Assembly (NCBI RefSeq): GCF_900187045.1
Contig: NZ_LT906453.1
Coordinates: 1,984,001 to 2,048,000, forward strand
DNA: 64,000 nt
Origin: Dermatophilus congolensis
Lineage (GTDB): Bacteria > Actinomycetota > Actinomycetes > Actinomycetales > Dermatophilaceae
Direction of reading: 5' to 3'
Positions 50,757-60,431 of the stretch are shown here, piece after piece (the first letter of the stretch is position 1; each line of letters begins with the position of its first letter). The notes below the pieces were generated by a model, which saw only the letters and a program-made list of their open reading frames with translations, searched no databases and was not told where the DNA came from. Made by a program: the position numbers and the translations under genes.

Positions 50757-52211
50757 TCAGGCGTTGCCGGTCAGCTTCTCACGAAGAGCCGCGAGGGCTT
50801 CGTCGGAAGCGAGCGTGCCTTCAGCAGCGGACACCTGCGTGGTGTTGGCGCCAGAGGAGTAGGACGTCGCCTCGGCGGCGCCAGCCTCTGCAGCCTCGGC
50901 CTCGGCCTTGGAAGCGGCCTCGACCTGAGTGCGGTGCTGCTCCCACATGCTCTGAGCCGTGGCGTACTCGCGCTCCCAAGCCTCGCGCTCGGCGTCGTGA
51001 CCGGGCAGCCATTCGTTGGCCTCCGGGTCGAAGCCGTCGGGGTACTTGTAGTTGCCGGCCTCGTCGTACTCGGCCGCCATGCCGTACAGCGTGGGGTCGA
51101 ACTCGGCGCCAGCCAGGGCGATGTCGTTGGCCTGCTTGAGCGACAGGGAGATGCGGCGGCGGTCCAGGTCGATGTCGATGACCTTGACGAAGATTTCCTG
51201 ACCAACCTGCACAACCTGCTCCGGCAGCTCCACGTGGCGCTCGGCCAGCTCGGAGATGTGCACCAGGCCCTCGATGCCGTCTTCGACACGCACGAACGCA
51301 CCGAACGGAACCAGCTTGGTGACCTTACCAGGCACGATCTGGCCGATGGCGTGCGTACGGGCGAAGGTCTGCCACGGGTCTTCCTGCGTAGCCTTCAGCG
51401 ACAAGGAGACGCGCTCGCGGTCCATGTCGACGTCGAGAACCTCGACCGTGACTTCCTGGCCAACCTCGACAACCTCGGAGGGGTGGTCGATGTGCTTCCA
51501 CGACAGCTCCGAGACGTGCACGAGACCGTCGACGCCACCCAAGTCCACGAACGCACCGAAGTTGACGATCGAGGAAACCTGGCCGGAACGAACCTGGCCG
51601 CGCTGCAAGTCGTGGAGGAACTTGGAGCGAACCTCGGACTGCGTCTGCTCGAGCCATGCGCGGCGCGACAGGACCACGTTGTTGCGGTTCTTGTCGAGCT
51701 CGATGATCTTGGCCTCGATCTCCTTGCCGACGTACGGCTGAAGGTCGCGGACACGGCGCATCTCCACGAGAGAAGCGGGCAGGAAGCCACGCAGGCCGAT
51801 GTCGAGGATGAGACCACCCTTGACGACCTCGATGACGGTACCGGTGACGACGCCGTCTTCTTCCTTGATCTTCTCGATGGTGCCCCAAGCGCGCTCGTAC
51901 TGTGCACGCTTCTTGGACAGGAGGAGGCGGCCTTCTTTGTCTTCCTTCTGGAGGACAAGAGCTTCGACCTCGTCGCCGACGGTGACGACCTCAGAAGGGT
52001 CAACGTCGTGCTTGATGGACAACTCACGCGAAGGGATAACACCTTCGGTCTTGTAACCGATGTCGAGGAGGACCTCGTCGCGATCGACCTTGACGATCAC
52101 GCCTTCGACAATGTCACCGTCGTTGAAGTTCTTAATGGTGGCATCGATTGCGGCGAGCAGCTCTTCACTCGAGCCGATGTCATTGATCGCGATCTCGGGG
52201 GTGGAAGTCAT
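50757..52211 (-). CDS. rpsA: 30S ribosomal protein S1
   Basis: 484 aa with four S1 RNA-binding repeats (for example GDIVEGVIVKVDRDEVLLDI, GQVSSIVNFGAFVDLGGVDG, GKVTKLVPFGAFVRVEDGIE), then an acidic/Ala-rich C-terminal tail. Binds mRNA on the 30S subunit. ATG 52211 gives the family start MTSTPEIAINDIGSSEELL; codon use is strongly optimised, as for a highly expressed gene. Confidence 0.96.
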   Translation of the reverse strand: MTSTPEIAINDIGSSEELLAAIDATIKNFNDGDIVEGVIVKVDRDEVLLDIGYKTEGVIPSRELSIKHDVDPSEVVTVGDEVEALVLQKEDKEGRLLLSKKRAQYERAWGTIEKIKEEDGVVTGTVIEVVKGGLILDIGLRGFLPASLVEMRRVRDLQPYVGKEIEAKIIELDKNRNNVVLSRRAWLEQTQSEVRSKFLHDLQRGQVRSGQVSSIVNFGAFVDLGGVDGLVHVSELSWKHIDHPSEVVEVGQEVTVEVLDVDMDRERVSLSLKATQEDPWQTFARTHAIGQIVPGKVTKLVPFGAFVRVEDGIEGLVHISELAERHVELPEQVVQVGQEIFVKVIDIDLDRRRISLSLKQANDIALAGAEFDPTLYGMAAEYDEAGNYKYPDGFDPEANEWLPGHDAEREAWEREYATAQSMWEQHRTQVEAASKAEAEAAEAGAAEATSYSSGANTTQVSAAEGTLASDEALAALREKLTGNA

Positions 52212-52571
52212 GTAGTTGGGGCTCCGTAGGTGGACAGAAAATCGGGAGACGACACATGGGTGCCGGCTCTTGGACAAGTTCTTTCTTCGCCTCTGCGCCG
52301 GACTTCATAATCCGGGAAGCACTTCCATTCGACGGTGACATCCGTTTCACTGCGTCACAGGGACCGTGCGTCAAACAAATCGTCAGACGCGCATTTAATT
52401 ACCGACCCACCAGACAATGGTTGTATGCAGAGACCGACTAATCCTACCGTTCACAACTGTTTCGAGCAAAGGGCGATAGGCGTATTCAGCACCGATACCC
52501 AGCAACGATTTTGAGATCAGCCACCAAAACCCACCACCAACCAGCCAACCTTCCCGAGAAAAGAATCTGTC
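52212..52571. other. Divergent rpsA-methyltransferase intergenic region
   Basis: 360 bases that must hold the rpsA promoter and leader and the promoter of the methyltransferase. I see no confident promoter, known leader RNA or gene. Confidence 0.5.
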
Positions 52572-53378
52572 ATGACAGACCCCACCCAAGAACCTCGCAC
52601 CGCCGGGCGCGGAACAACACACGCCGAAGCCACCGACACACACCGCGGCAACCGGAACTGGTGGAGCACAGAAGCAAACACTTATTACACCGAACACGGC
52701 GACTTCCTCGGCGACGCTGAACTGGTCTGGGGCCCAGAAGGAATCCGAGAAAGCGAACTACACCTCCTAGGAAACCTCACCAACAAACGCGTTCTCGAAT
52801 TCGGCTCCGGCGCCGCACAAGGCAGCAGATACATAGCAGCATGCGGCGGCACAGCCGTCGCATCAGACATTGCAGAAGGAATGCTCGACGTAGCCCAACA
52901 CCTCAACACCAAAACCAATAACGCCGTACCACTCGTCCAAGCCGACGCCATCGCCCTACCCTTCGCCGACGCCAGCTTCGATATCGCCTTCAGCGCATAC
53001 GGCGCAACACCATTCATCGCCGACATCAACGCAATGCTCCACGAATGCGCACGCGTTCTGACCAACGGCGGTCTCCTCGCATACTCAACCACCCACCCCA
53101 TCCGCTGGGCCTTCCCCGACGCCCCCGATGCCCTCCACGCATCCATGAACTACTTCGACCGCTCGCCCTACATCGAACGCAGCGGCGAGCACATCGACTA
53201 CGCCGAATACCACCGCACCATCGGCGATCACGTACGTGCACTGGCAACCAGCGGATTCACTCTGCTCGACATCGTCGAACCAGAATGGCCCAGCTGGAAC
53301 ACACAAACATGGGGAGGATGGAGTCCCCAACGCGGTGCTCACATTCCCGGAACCGCGATCTTCGTGGCGCGCAAGTAA
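52572..53378 (+). CDS. Class I SAM-dependent methyltransferase
   Basis: 268 aa. SAM-binding motif I RVLEFGSGAAQGSRYIA, then ASDIAEGMLDVA, and LVQADAIALPFADASFDIAFS (motifs II-III). N-terminal GNRNWWSTEANTYYTEHGDF is typical of the methyltransferase found between polA and rpsA in actinobacteria. Substrate unknown. Ribosome site weak. Convergent with polA. Confidence 0.9.
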   Translation: MTDPTQEPRTAGRGTTHAEATDTHRGNRNWWSTEANTYYTEHGDFLGDAELVWGPEGIRESELHLLGNLTNKRVLEFGSGAAQGSRYIAACGGTAVASDIAEGMLDVAQHLNTKTNNAVPLVQADAIALPFADASFDIAFSAYGATPFIADINAMLHECARVLTNGGLLAYSTTHPIRWAFPDAPDALHASMNYFDRSPYIERSGEHIDYAEYHRTIGDHVRALATSGFTLLDIVEPEWPSWNTQTWGGWSPQRGAHIPGTAIFVARK

Positions 53379-53406
53379 CTACACATACCCGCGCGCCACG
53401 CGCTCA

Positions 53407-56106
53407 TCAGTGAGCGGCTGTCTGCCAGTTATCGCCAACACCGATATTGACGACAAGCGGGACAGACAAATCGATCGCGCCGCCCATCTCACGGTGAATC
53501 AAGCCAGACACCTGGTCCTTCTCCCCCGGCGCTACCTCCACCACCAATTCGTCATGCACCTGGAGCAAAACGCGTGAGGCGATTCCCGCCTCATCAATCG
53601 CTTTCTCTACACGCAGCATGGCGATCTTGATGATGTCGGCGGCAGAGCCTTGGATAGGTGCGTTCAACGCCATTCGTTCAGCCATGTCACGACGCTGCCG
53701 GTTCGATGAGGTCAAATCAGGCAAATAGCGCCGCCGCCCCAGCATCGTTTCGGTGTACCCCTGCTTACGCGCAACCTCGACTACCTCAGCCAGGTAATCC
53801 CGCACTCCCCCGAAGCGCTCAAAGTACCCCTCCATCAAGGTATTCGCTTCGGCGGTAGAGATTTTCAGTTGCCGTGACAACCCGAAAGCAGACAACCCAT
53901 ACGCCAAGCCATACGACATCGCTTTCACTTTGCTGCGCATAGCAGGCGTGACGTCTTCGGGGGCAACCTCAAACACACGCGACCCGACAAAACGGTGCAG
54001 ATCCTCACCACTGCGGAAAGCCTCAATGAGCCCCTCATCACCAGACAAGTGAGCCATGATGCGCATTTCGATCTGGCTGTAGTCCGCCGAAAGGACGGAC
54101 TCATACGCCACCGAGCCCTGACTGCCAGCTGCGTGGCCTGGCACAAAAACACTACGGATACGGCGACCAGAGTCGGTACGGATCGGGATGTTCTGCAAGT
54201 TCGGGTCTGTGGAAGACAACCGCCCGGTAGCCGCAATCGTCTGCTGATACGTGGTGTGAATTCGCCCATCGTCAGCGATGGCTTTAATAAGGCCTTCCAC
54301 CGTTGAACGCAGTTTCGAGGCGTCCCGGTGGCGCAGCAACGCCTCAAGGAAAGGATGCCCCGTACGCTCGAACAAGCTGTTCAACGCATCAGCATCCGTG
54401 GTGTAACCCGTTTTTGTTTTCTTGGTTTTCGGTAGATCCAATTCCTCGAACAGCACAACCTGAAGCTGCTTGGGAGAAGAAAGATTCACCTCATGCCCGA
54501 TAGCGCCGTACGCCTCTTGCGCAGCATCGGCGACAGCATCAGCGAAATGCTGCTCCAGCTCGTTCAGCCGAGCACGATCCACAGCGATACCCCGACGCTC
54601 CATCAGAGCCAGAGCCGCCACCAACGGAAGTTCAATATCCCGATACAGCGTCATCCCACCACTGCTGTCCACCAATGCCTCAAGCGCATTAGCAAGATCC
54701 AGCACCGCGCGAGCGCGTGCCATCGCATCACTGGCTGCAGCGTGGTCATCCCCGCCGCCGATATCCAGCATGCCCTGGCCATTACTGCTCCCGTGCGCCA
54801 GCTCGCGATGCAAATGCCGCATCACGAGATCGCCAAGGTCATAGGAACGCTGATCTGGATGAACTAGATAGGCGGCGATAGAGGAATCACCCGACAGCCC
54901 TGCAGGGGCGTATCCCCGAGCGGTTAACGCTTGCAAAGGGCCTTTCGCGTCATGCAGAACCATCTGTCGCTGCGGATCGGCGAGCCAAGCAGCGAAAGCT
55001 TTCTCGTCCGTATCTGTCAACGACTCCAGATCGATATAGGCAGCAGCGTTATCAGGGGCAGCAATAGCCATAGCCCACGCGTCCCCCGTGCCGCGCGCCC
55101 ACTGCCCTTCAACCATGACGCCAACGCGTTCACCGGCACGCGTATGCGCATCCAGCCATGCTCCAAGCTCGTTAGGAGCCACCTCTGTTTCTTCCAATTC
55201 GACAGTGCTTTGCGTGCTTTGGTCTCCGCTGTCGTGGCCAATCACTTCAAAGAACCGGTCCCGCAGCACCCGGAACTCCAGCGCATCAAATACCGCATGC
55301 ACAGCCTCCCGGTCAGGGCCCTGCCACTGCACATCATCGATAGTGACAGGAAGGGCAAGATCGGACGTCAACTGGTTAAGCCGCCGGTTACGCAGCACTG
55401 ATTCCAGGTTGTCCCGCAGATTCTGGCCTGCTTTGCCTTTAATCTCGTCAGCGTGAGCGACGATGCCAGACAGGTCGCCATACAGGTTGAGCCATTTAGC
55501 TGCCGTTTTCGCCCCGACGCCTGGCACCCCAGGAAGATTGTCTGCCTTCTCCCCCACGAGCGCAGCCAAGTCGCTATACCGCTCCGGGCGCACCAAGTAA
55601 CGCTCTTCGACACCCGCAGGATCCAGGCGAGCCAGCTCAGAAGTGCCACGCAACGGGTACAGGACTGTGACACGGTCGGTGACCATTTGCATGGAATCCC
55701 GGTCACCAGAGACCACAAGCACCTCGTGGCCGGCTTCCTCCCCACGAGCAGCCAGTGTCGCGATCACATCATCGGCCTCATACTGCTCGACCGCGGTGTG
55801 CCGGATCCCCATCGCATCCAAGACCTCGATGATCAGCGGGATCTGGCTCGTGAACTCTTCTGGTGTTTTAGCTCGGCCAGCTTTGTACTCCGGATACTCC
55901 GCCAAACGCAGCGTCGGTTTGAAAAGGTCGAACCCCACTGCCACGTGTGTTGGCTGTTCATCCCGCAACAGGTTGATCAGCATTGAGGTGAACCCGAACA
56001 CAGCGTTCGTTGTTTGTCCCGTAGCTGTCGCGAAATTCTCCGCAGGCAGGGCAAAAAAGGCCCGGTAAGCGAGGGAGTGTCCGTCAAGAAGAAGTAGTCG
56101 ACCCAC
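53407..56106 (-). CDS. polA: DNA polymerase I
   Basis: 899 aa. N-terminal 5'-3' exonuclease (LLLDGHSLAYRAFFALP; VVSGDRDSMQMV), central degenerate 3'-5' exonuclease-like domain, C-terminal polymerase with SADYSQIEMRIMAHLSG (motif A) and LLQVHDELVVEVA (motif C). The central domain lacks the DxE metal residues, so it should not proofread, as in other actinobacterial Pol I. GTG 56106 has no ribosome site but TAGGCT six bases upstream. Confidence 0.95.
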   Translation of the reverse strand: MGRLLLLDGHSLAYRAFFALPAENFATATGQTTNAVFGFTSMLINLLRDEQPTHVAVGFDLFKPTLRLAEYPEYKAGRAKTPEEFTSQIPLIIEVLDAMGIRHTAVEQYEADDVIATLAARGEEAGHEVLVVSGDRDSMQMVTDRVTVLYPLRGTSELARLDPAGVEERYLVRPERYSDLAALVGEKADNLPGVPGVGAKTAAKWLNLYGDLSGIVAHADEIKGKAGQNLRDNLESVLRNRRLNQLTSDLALPVTIDDVQWQGPDREAVHAVFDALEFRVLRDRFFEVIGHDSGDQSTQSTVELEETEVAPNELGAWLDAHTRAGERVGVMVEGQWARGTGDAWAMAIAAPDNAAAYIDLESLTDTDEKAFAAWLADPQRQMVLHDAKGPLQALTARGYAPAGLSGDSSIAAYLVHPDQRSYDLGDLVMRHLHRELAHGSSNGQGMLDIGGGDDHAAASDAMARARAVLDLANALEALVDSSGGMTLYRDIELPLVAALALMERRGIAVDRARLNELEQHFADAVADAAQEAYGAIGHEVNLSSPKQLQVVLFEELDLPKTKKTKTGYTTDADALNSLFERTGHPFLEALLRHRDASKLRSTVEGLIKAIADDGRIHTTYQQTIAATGRLSSTDPNLQNIPIRTDSGRRIRSVFVPGHAAGSQGSVAYESVLSADYSQIEMRIMAHLSGDEGLIEAFRSGEDLHRFVGSRVFEVAPEDVTPAMRSKVKAMSYGLAYGLSAFGLSRQLKISTAEANTLMEGYFERFGGVRDYLAEVVEVARKQGYTETMLGRRRYLPDLTSSNRQRRDMAERMALNAPIQGSAADIIKIAMLRVEKAIDEAGIASRVLLQVHDELVVEVAPGEKDQVSGLIHREMGGAIDLSVPLVVNIGVGDNWQTAAH

Positions 56107-56112
56107 ACACCC

Positions 56113-56118
56113 AGCCTA
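56113..56118 (-). promoter_or_regulatory. -10 element, probable leaderless start of polA
   Basis: TAGGCT on the minus strand, six bases before GTG 56106. Confidence 0.45.
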
Positions 56119-56158
56119 GGTGCTCTGGGCACGGCTGCGCGCCCACCTCGCAATGCAA

Positions 56159-56198
56159 AAAGAGGAGGGGATCACCCTGGGGTATTCCTCTCCTCTTT
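56159..56198 (-). terminator. Terminator after the ANTAR regulator
   Basis: AAAGAGGAGGGG pairs with CCTCTCCTCTTT (one G-U). On the minus strand the stem runs straight into TTTTT, a good intrinsic terminator. Confidence 0.75.
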
Positions 56199-56218
56199 CT
56201 TGCCGCGCAGAAACGCGC

Positions 56219-56863
56219 TTACTTTTTCTTACCTGGCAGGCCCGCGATCACTGCCTCAGAAACCTGACGCATCGACAGTCGTCGGTCCATCGCGGTTTTT
56301 TGGATCCACCGGAACGCGTCAGACTCACTCAGTTTGAGCTGAGTCATCAACACCCCCTTAGCGCGATCTACTGCCTTACGTGTTTCGAGGCGCTCCCCCA
56401 GATCAGCGATCTCAGCCTCAAGTTCATGCATCTCTTGCCAGCGGCTGCGGGCAATGTCGATCGCCGGACGCAGATCATCGATGGTGAAAGGCTTCACCAC
56501 GTAAGCCATGACGCCTGCTTCACGCGCTCGCTCAACCAGGTCGCGGTCGCTGAAAGCGGTCAGCATGATGACAGGGGCAATGCGTTCGGCGTGCAGCTTC
56601 TCGGCGGCCGAGATTCCATCGAGGACTGGCATTTTCACGTCCATGACTACGATGTCGGGGCGCTCTGCGGTGACTAGCTCTACAGCCTCTTCACCGTCAG
56701 CGGCCTGCGCCACGACCTCGTAACCGGCTTCTGCGAGCATTTCGGCCAAGTCGAGGCGGATCAGTGCCTCGTCTTCGGCCACCACGACCCGCAGGGCGTC
56801 GGATTCACGTTCGGGGGTCGACTCAGCAGGGGCCTGCTCTTCAGTCGTCTCGTTGGCTGTCAC
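56219..56863 (-). CDS. pdtaR: ANTAR-domain response regulator (PdtaR-like)
   Basis: 214 aa. N-terminal receiver domain with VVAEDEALIRLDLAEML, phospho-acceptor Asp in DIVVMDVKMPVLDG and Lys in YVVKPF; C-terminal ANTAR RNA-binding domain (RLETRKAVDRAKGVLMTQLK, then LSESDAFRWIQKTAMDRRLSM). When phosphorylated such proteins bind dual-hairpin RNAs to stop termination. Its partner kinase PdtaS is not in the window. The gene next to polA, as in relatives. Confidence 0.95.
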   Translation of the reverse strand: MTANETTEEQAPAESTPERESDALRVVVAEDEALIRLDLAEMLAEAGYEVVAQAADGEEAVELVTAERPDIVVMDVKMPVLDGISAAEKLHAERIAPVIMLTAFSDRDLVERAREAGVMAYVVKPFTIDDLRPAIDIARSRWQEMHELEAEIADLGERLETRKAVDRAKGVLMTQLKLSESDAFRWIQKTAMDRRLSMRQVSEAVIAGLPGKKK

Positions 56864-56943
56864 GCATCGATTCTAGGCGCCTACCGCACCTGCTGGCACC
56901 GGGTGTGTTGACGTTGTTGCATGCCGCAGAACGAAAAAGAGCC

Positions 56944-57682
56944 TTACATCACACTCGCCGACACACAGCGATAAAGCGCACCTGTTTCACACAAGGGCCA
57001 ACCGCTGCCGCTGTCCACCAGATAGGGCGTTTGCCTCTCGGATTCAAGCATCTTGCCCAATCCTTCTGCTAGCTCTGAGGCACCAGGAGTCAGGTGCACG
57101 GCTTTGAAAGCACGCAGCATCTCGGCTTCTGTGATGGATTCGTTGCCCAGCTGAAGATTCTCGCGAACAGTTCCTGCAACGAATTTTGGTAACTGTCGCG
57201 CATAAGCCACCCGTGGAGATTGCATCTGCCTCGCAGGAGCGACCAAAACCTGACCATTCCATTGCGCACATCCTGCATCATCAGGGAGCAACCCCAGCAA
57301 TGTGCGAATAATCGTGCTCTTACTTTCTACTTCAAGAATCGGTCGATCTATAGCAATGCGCCGCAGCAGACGGACACGGATACTGTCAGCTACCTGCCAC
57401 GCCGACCGTACGGCCATATAGCTAGCGCAGATACGTAAGACCCCACCGAGCAACGCCACTGCTAAATAAACGAAAGCGATAGTCAACAGCCCTGATGTCG
57501 GCCTCCCTGGGTCGCGCTGTCAACAAAGTCAGAACAAGAAGTGACCCCACAAGAACAGCAAGCACGCTCACGCCAAGGACAAGGAACGACACTGTCACCG
57601 ACCATCGGATTGGGTAGAGCTCCTGGGCAAGCAGTCGCGCTCCCCCACTAGCTTTGACCCCCACCAGGAGGTCATTCCATTC
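56944..57682 (-). pseudogene. Decayed ABC exporter (membrane plus ATPase remnant)
   Basis: From 57664 a first membrane segment is read (IRWSVTVSFLVLGVSVLAVL). Near 57510 the frame shifts, and a second segment follows (LLTIAFVYLAVALLGGVLRI, then RSAWQVADSIRVRLLRRI). This runs directly into an ATPase piece that starts inside Walker A (KSTIIRTLLGLLPDDAG) and keeps the Q-loop area (PRVAYARQLPKFVAGTVREN), then loses likeness before the signature motif. So TM3-6 and the first part of the NBD are deleted, and the 3' end is gone. TGA 57683-57685 lies in the same frame as the first piece; 16-50 codons before it look protein-like too. Confidence 0.8.
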
Positions 57683-57916
57683 TCAGAGCGCCGACAAAGA
57701 CAGGTAGAAATTTGCATCATCGGCAGGCTCCGTTAAGGAGAGTGCGGCTAGTGAGTCGACCTCAATGGCTGAGATCTTGGGAAGAGTAACAAGCATTCGT
57801 CCTGCACGTTCAGTCGCACGAAGCTCTGCGCTCGCCTTTCTTCAAACGTGGAACTGCGGTAAGCCCAAGGAACTGCGCTCTCTGAGTCCAGGAGATAACT
57901 CTTTTTCAACTGGCTA
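57683..57916. other. Residual sequence between ABC and SdpI remnants
   Basis: On the minus strand one frame is open for about 50 codons ending at TGA 57683-57685 and contains SLTEPADDANFYLSLSAL; it may be the beginning of the ABC exporter locus or the end of another lost gene. Not recognised. Confidence 0.3.
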
Positions 57917-58382
57917 TCAGTTGGTCTCGTTTGCAGCTTTGATGGCCCGAATGGTCGCCCAGACTAAAAACAAGGCGTTGATGGCCATGCAGGTCAACAT
58001 AATTACTACGATAAGTTGCTTGTCGTGCCCTATGCCCCAAGCAAACAGAGTCGACACGAAGCCAGTGACATGGATTAAAGCGGCGACCATCAAGGGATAG
58101 CAAGCAGCTCGATGCCCAGCTTCCCACGCTGCGTCATCTTTTAGCGTCTGAGGAATTCGAATTCCGATCCACCCGTTGCGACGGAAAGTGCCGCGCCTGA
58201 CTTTAAACGGGATGTAATTAGTAAATAAAGGACATCAGAACATGTATACCTAAGCAAAGGAGAGCATTCGACTCAAGTGAGCCTTGAACATCCAAAGTGG
58301 TTATTCCTTTCCATAAATGAAGCAGTGGGCATAAATCCACAATATGGATTGCACCAACTGACTGAATACCTCTGCTAGGCAT
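57917..58382 (-). pseudogene. SdpI-family membrane protein remnant, frameshifted
   Basis: One minus-strand frame, open from about 58234 to TGA 57917-57919, encodes FRRNGWIGIRIPQTLKDD and AAWEAGHRAA, the hallmark of the SdpI family (N-G-IGIRTP-TL-DE-W--GHR), then two membrane helices. It has no start codon before the hallmark. An ATG at 58382 opens another frame (54 codons) whose end, LLCLGIHVLMS, looks like the missing first helix; a one-base indel near 58230 would join them. SdpI itself is the immunity protein against the SdpC peptide toxin of Bacillus; the function of relatives is often unknown. Confidence 0.65.
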
Positions 58383-58477
58383 TGCAGATCGAGGACCGAG
58401 AGTACCTAAAGGTCAGAGCGCCGACAGTAAGTCTATTCAACGACGCCAAGCCTATTCAGGCATCCCCCAAACGCAGC

Positions 58478-58510
58478 GAATCCCCCGAACCTCGTAGGTT
58501 CGGGGGATTC
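58478..58510. terminator. Hairpin after tRNA-Leu
   Basis: 15-bp perfect stem GAATCCCCCGAACCT (58478-58492) with 58496-58510, loop CGT, ten bases past the tRNA 3' end. Confidence 0.75.
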
Positions 58511-58520
58511 AGCCTCAGAG

Positions 58521-58603
58521 TGCCGGGAGCGGGATTTGAACCCGCACGACCGTTAGGTCAAAGCATTTTGAGTGCTCCGTGTCTGCCATTCCACCACCCC
58601 GGC
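58521..58603 (-). tRNA. tRNA-Leu (anticodon CAA)
   Basis: On the minus strand a full type II tRNA can be folded: acceptor arm GCCGGGG with TCCCGGC, D-arm, anticodon loop CTCAAAA (CAA at the centre, reads UUG), a long variable arm, and T-arm with GGTTCAAATCC. 83 bases without CCA, which is not encoded. The long variable arm plus CAA fits leucine. Confidence 0.95.
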
Positions 58604-58712
58604 GGGCCCGGGAAAACCCGGCGTAGAACAGGTCTCTACTATAACCCCTTACCCCTCCAAGCCAATAATCGACGTCCGCAACACACCCCCTCCACATCAT
58701 AGATGAGCATCC

Positions 58713-58755
58713 AAAAAAGCAGGTGGGGCGCCCATTCGAAGATGAGACACCCCAC
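58713..58755 (-). terminator. Intrinsic terminator after pyk
   Basis: On the minus strand GTGGGG (58755-58750) pairs with CCCCAC (58728-58723), and TTTTTT (58718-58713) follows. The loop is 21 bases, so the hairpin is weak. Confidence 0.5.
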
Positions 58756-58792
58756 ACAGGCCGCCACCACTCAAGGCAGCACAACCCTCACG

Positions 58793-60223
58793 TCATTCCA
58801 AAGAGCTACCAACCTTGTGCACCTGGATGCTGTTCGTCGTGCCCTCTACTCCACGACGCGTGCCTGCCACGATCACCACCAAATCACCGGGAACAGCCCG
58901 CGCGAACTGCGTACTCTCCGACAACAACACCCGATCCACTGCCTCAACCATTTTGCGTGACGAGTTGTAATCAGGAACCAAGTGAGCATTGATACCCCAG
59001 GTCAAACACAATTTGTGTTGAGTTTCCTCACGCTGCGTCAATGCAATCATCGGCACATCAGGGCGAACCCGAGACATACGGCGTGCAGAGTCACCCGAAG
59101 TAGTGAACACAGCCAAATACTTAGCGCCAAGGTAGTTAGCGATCTCCGAAGCCGCACGCGTAATCGCGCCCCCTGGAGTACGCGGCGTCGTCATCAACGG
59201 ACGAATCTGCGACAACCCCCGACCTTCCGTCGAAGAAATAATCTTCGCCATCGTCCGCACAGCCTCAATCGGGTACTTACCCACGCTCGTCTCACCCGAA
59301 AGCATGATCGCGTCCGCGCCATCCAACACCGCATTAGCGCAGTCACTGGCCTCAGCCCGCGTAGGCCGCGAGTTCTCAATCATCGACTCCAAAACCTGCG
59401 TGGCAACCACTACCGGTTTAGCGTTACGGCGACACAGCTCGATAGCGCGCTTCTGCACCAGCGGGACCTCTTCCAACGGAAGTTCCACGCCCAAGTCGCC
59501 ACGGGCCACCATCACACCATCGAATGCGGCCACAATATCGGCGAGGTTCTCCACCGCCTGCGGCTTCTCGATCTTGGCGATCACAGGCCGGAAAATCTCT
59601 TCTTCGCGCATAATTTCGCGCACTCGATCAATGTCAGAGGCATCCCGCACGAACGACAACGCGATCCAGTCCGCGCCCTCACGCAAGCCCCAGCGAAGGT
59701 CATCTTCGTCCTTATCGGACAAGGCAGGAACACTCACTGCCACACCGGGCAGATTGATGCCCTTATTGTTCGAAATAACCCCACCCTCGATAACCCGGGT
59801 AACCACGTCTGTGTCCGTCACCTCAACGGCCTCTAGGCGCACTTTCCCGTCGTCAATGAGGAGCGGATCCCCCACCTTCACATCGCCAGCTAGACCCGAG
59901 TAGGTGGTGCCCACCATTTCCTGGTTACCGTCGACCGGCCGTGTAGTGATTGTGAAAGAATCGCCATTTTCCAGGCGCACCGGGCCTGCGGAAAAACGCC
60001 CTGTACGAATCTTGGGGCCTTGCAAATCAACCAGAACAGCAACTGGCCGCCCAGCTTCATCGGCAGCTTCACGCACCCAGGCAATCTGCTGCGAATGCTC
60101 CTCATAATCACCGTGAGATCGGTTAATCCGAGCGACGTCCATACCCGCGTCGACCAGCTCCTTAATCTTTTCAAGGCTGCTGACAGCGGGACCGAGTGTG
60201 CTGACAATTTTGGCTCGACGCAT
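58793..60223 (-). CDS. pyk: Pyruvate kinase
   Basis: 476 aa. Start MRRAKIVSTLGPAVSS; active-site text VARINRSHGDYEEH, KIEKPQAVENL, VMVARGDLGVELPLEEVP and MLSGETSVGKYPIEAV all intact. Last ATP-forming step of glycolysis. ATG 60223 is set by family start and by TAGAAT seven bases upstream; the frame extends a few codons more but without a ribosome site. Confidence 0.95.
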   Translation of the reverse strand: MRRAKIVSTLGPAVSSLEKIKELVDAGMDVARINRSHGDYEEHSQQIAWVREAADEAGRPVAVLVDLQGPKIRTGRFSAGPVRLENGDSFTITTRPVDGNQEMVGTTYSGLAGDVKVGDPLLIDDGKVRLEAVEVTDTDVVTRVIEGGVISNNKGINLPGVAVSVPALSDKDEDDLRWGLREGADWIALSFVRDASDIDRVREIMREEEIFRPVIAKIEKPQAVENLADIVAAFDGVMVARGDLGVELPLEEVPLVQKRAIELCRRNAKPVVVATQVLESMIENSRPTRAEASDCANAVLDGADAIMLSGETSVGKYPIEAVRTMAKIISSTEGRGLSQIRPLMTTPRTPGGAITRAASEIANYLGAKYLAVFTTSGDSARRMSRVRPDVPMIALTQREETQHKLCLTWGINAHLVPDYNSSRKMVEAVDRVLLSESTQFARAVPGDLVVIVAGTRRGVEGTTNSIQVHKVGSSLE

Positions 60224-60230
60224 AGTTTTG

Positions 60231-60236
60231 ATTCTA
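60231..60236 (-). promoter_or_regulatory. -10 element, probable leaderless start of pyk
   Basis: TAGAAT on the minus strand, seven bases before ATG 60223; no ribosome site. The best -10 among the leaderless candidates. Confidence 0.55.
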
Positions 60237-60363
60237 GCGAGCACCCATCAGATAGCGATTCCTCTTAGATAGAGTTCCCGGCCTATTGCGCACGAATTAC
60301 GGCAATAAATTGCGCGGATGCGCACATGAAAACGATTTTTCCCCTTTATTGCATGATGTATCT

Positions 60364-60413
60364 AATAAAAAATACTGCGGGGTGTGAGACAGAACACTGA
60401 CTCACACCCCGCA
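60364..60413 (-). terminator. Intrinsic terminator after gltBD
   Basis: TGCGGGGTGTGAG (60376-60388) pairs perfectly with 60401-60413; on the minus strand the stem is followed by GTATTTTTTATTAG. Canonical form. Confidence 0.9.
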
Positions 60414-60431
60414 ACACACTCACGCGAGCAC

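Noticed and set aside
50934-52229. 431-codon open frame opposite rpsA, rich in Val/Leu/Asp repeats
   Set aside because: Mirror of the biased codons of S1; no conserved motif or ribosome site.
57765-58100. 111-codon open frame on the + strand over the SdpI remnant
   Set aside because: Antisense to a region with a clear SdpI hallmark; no family likeness.
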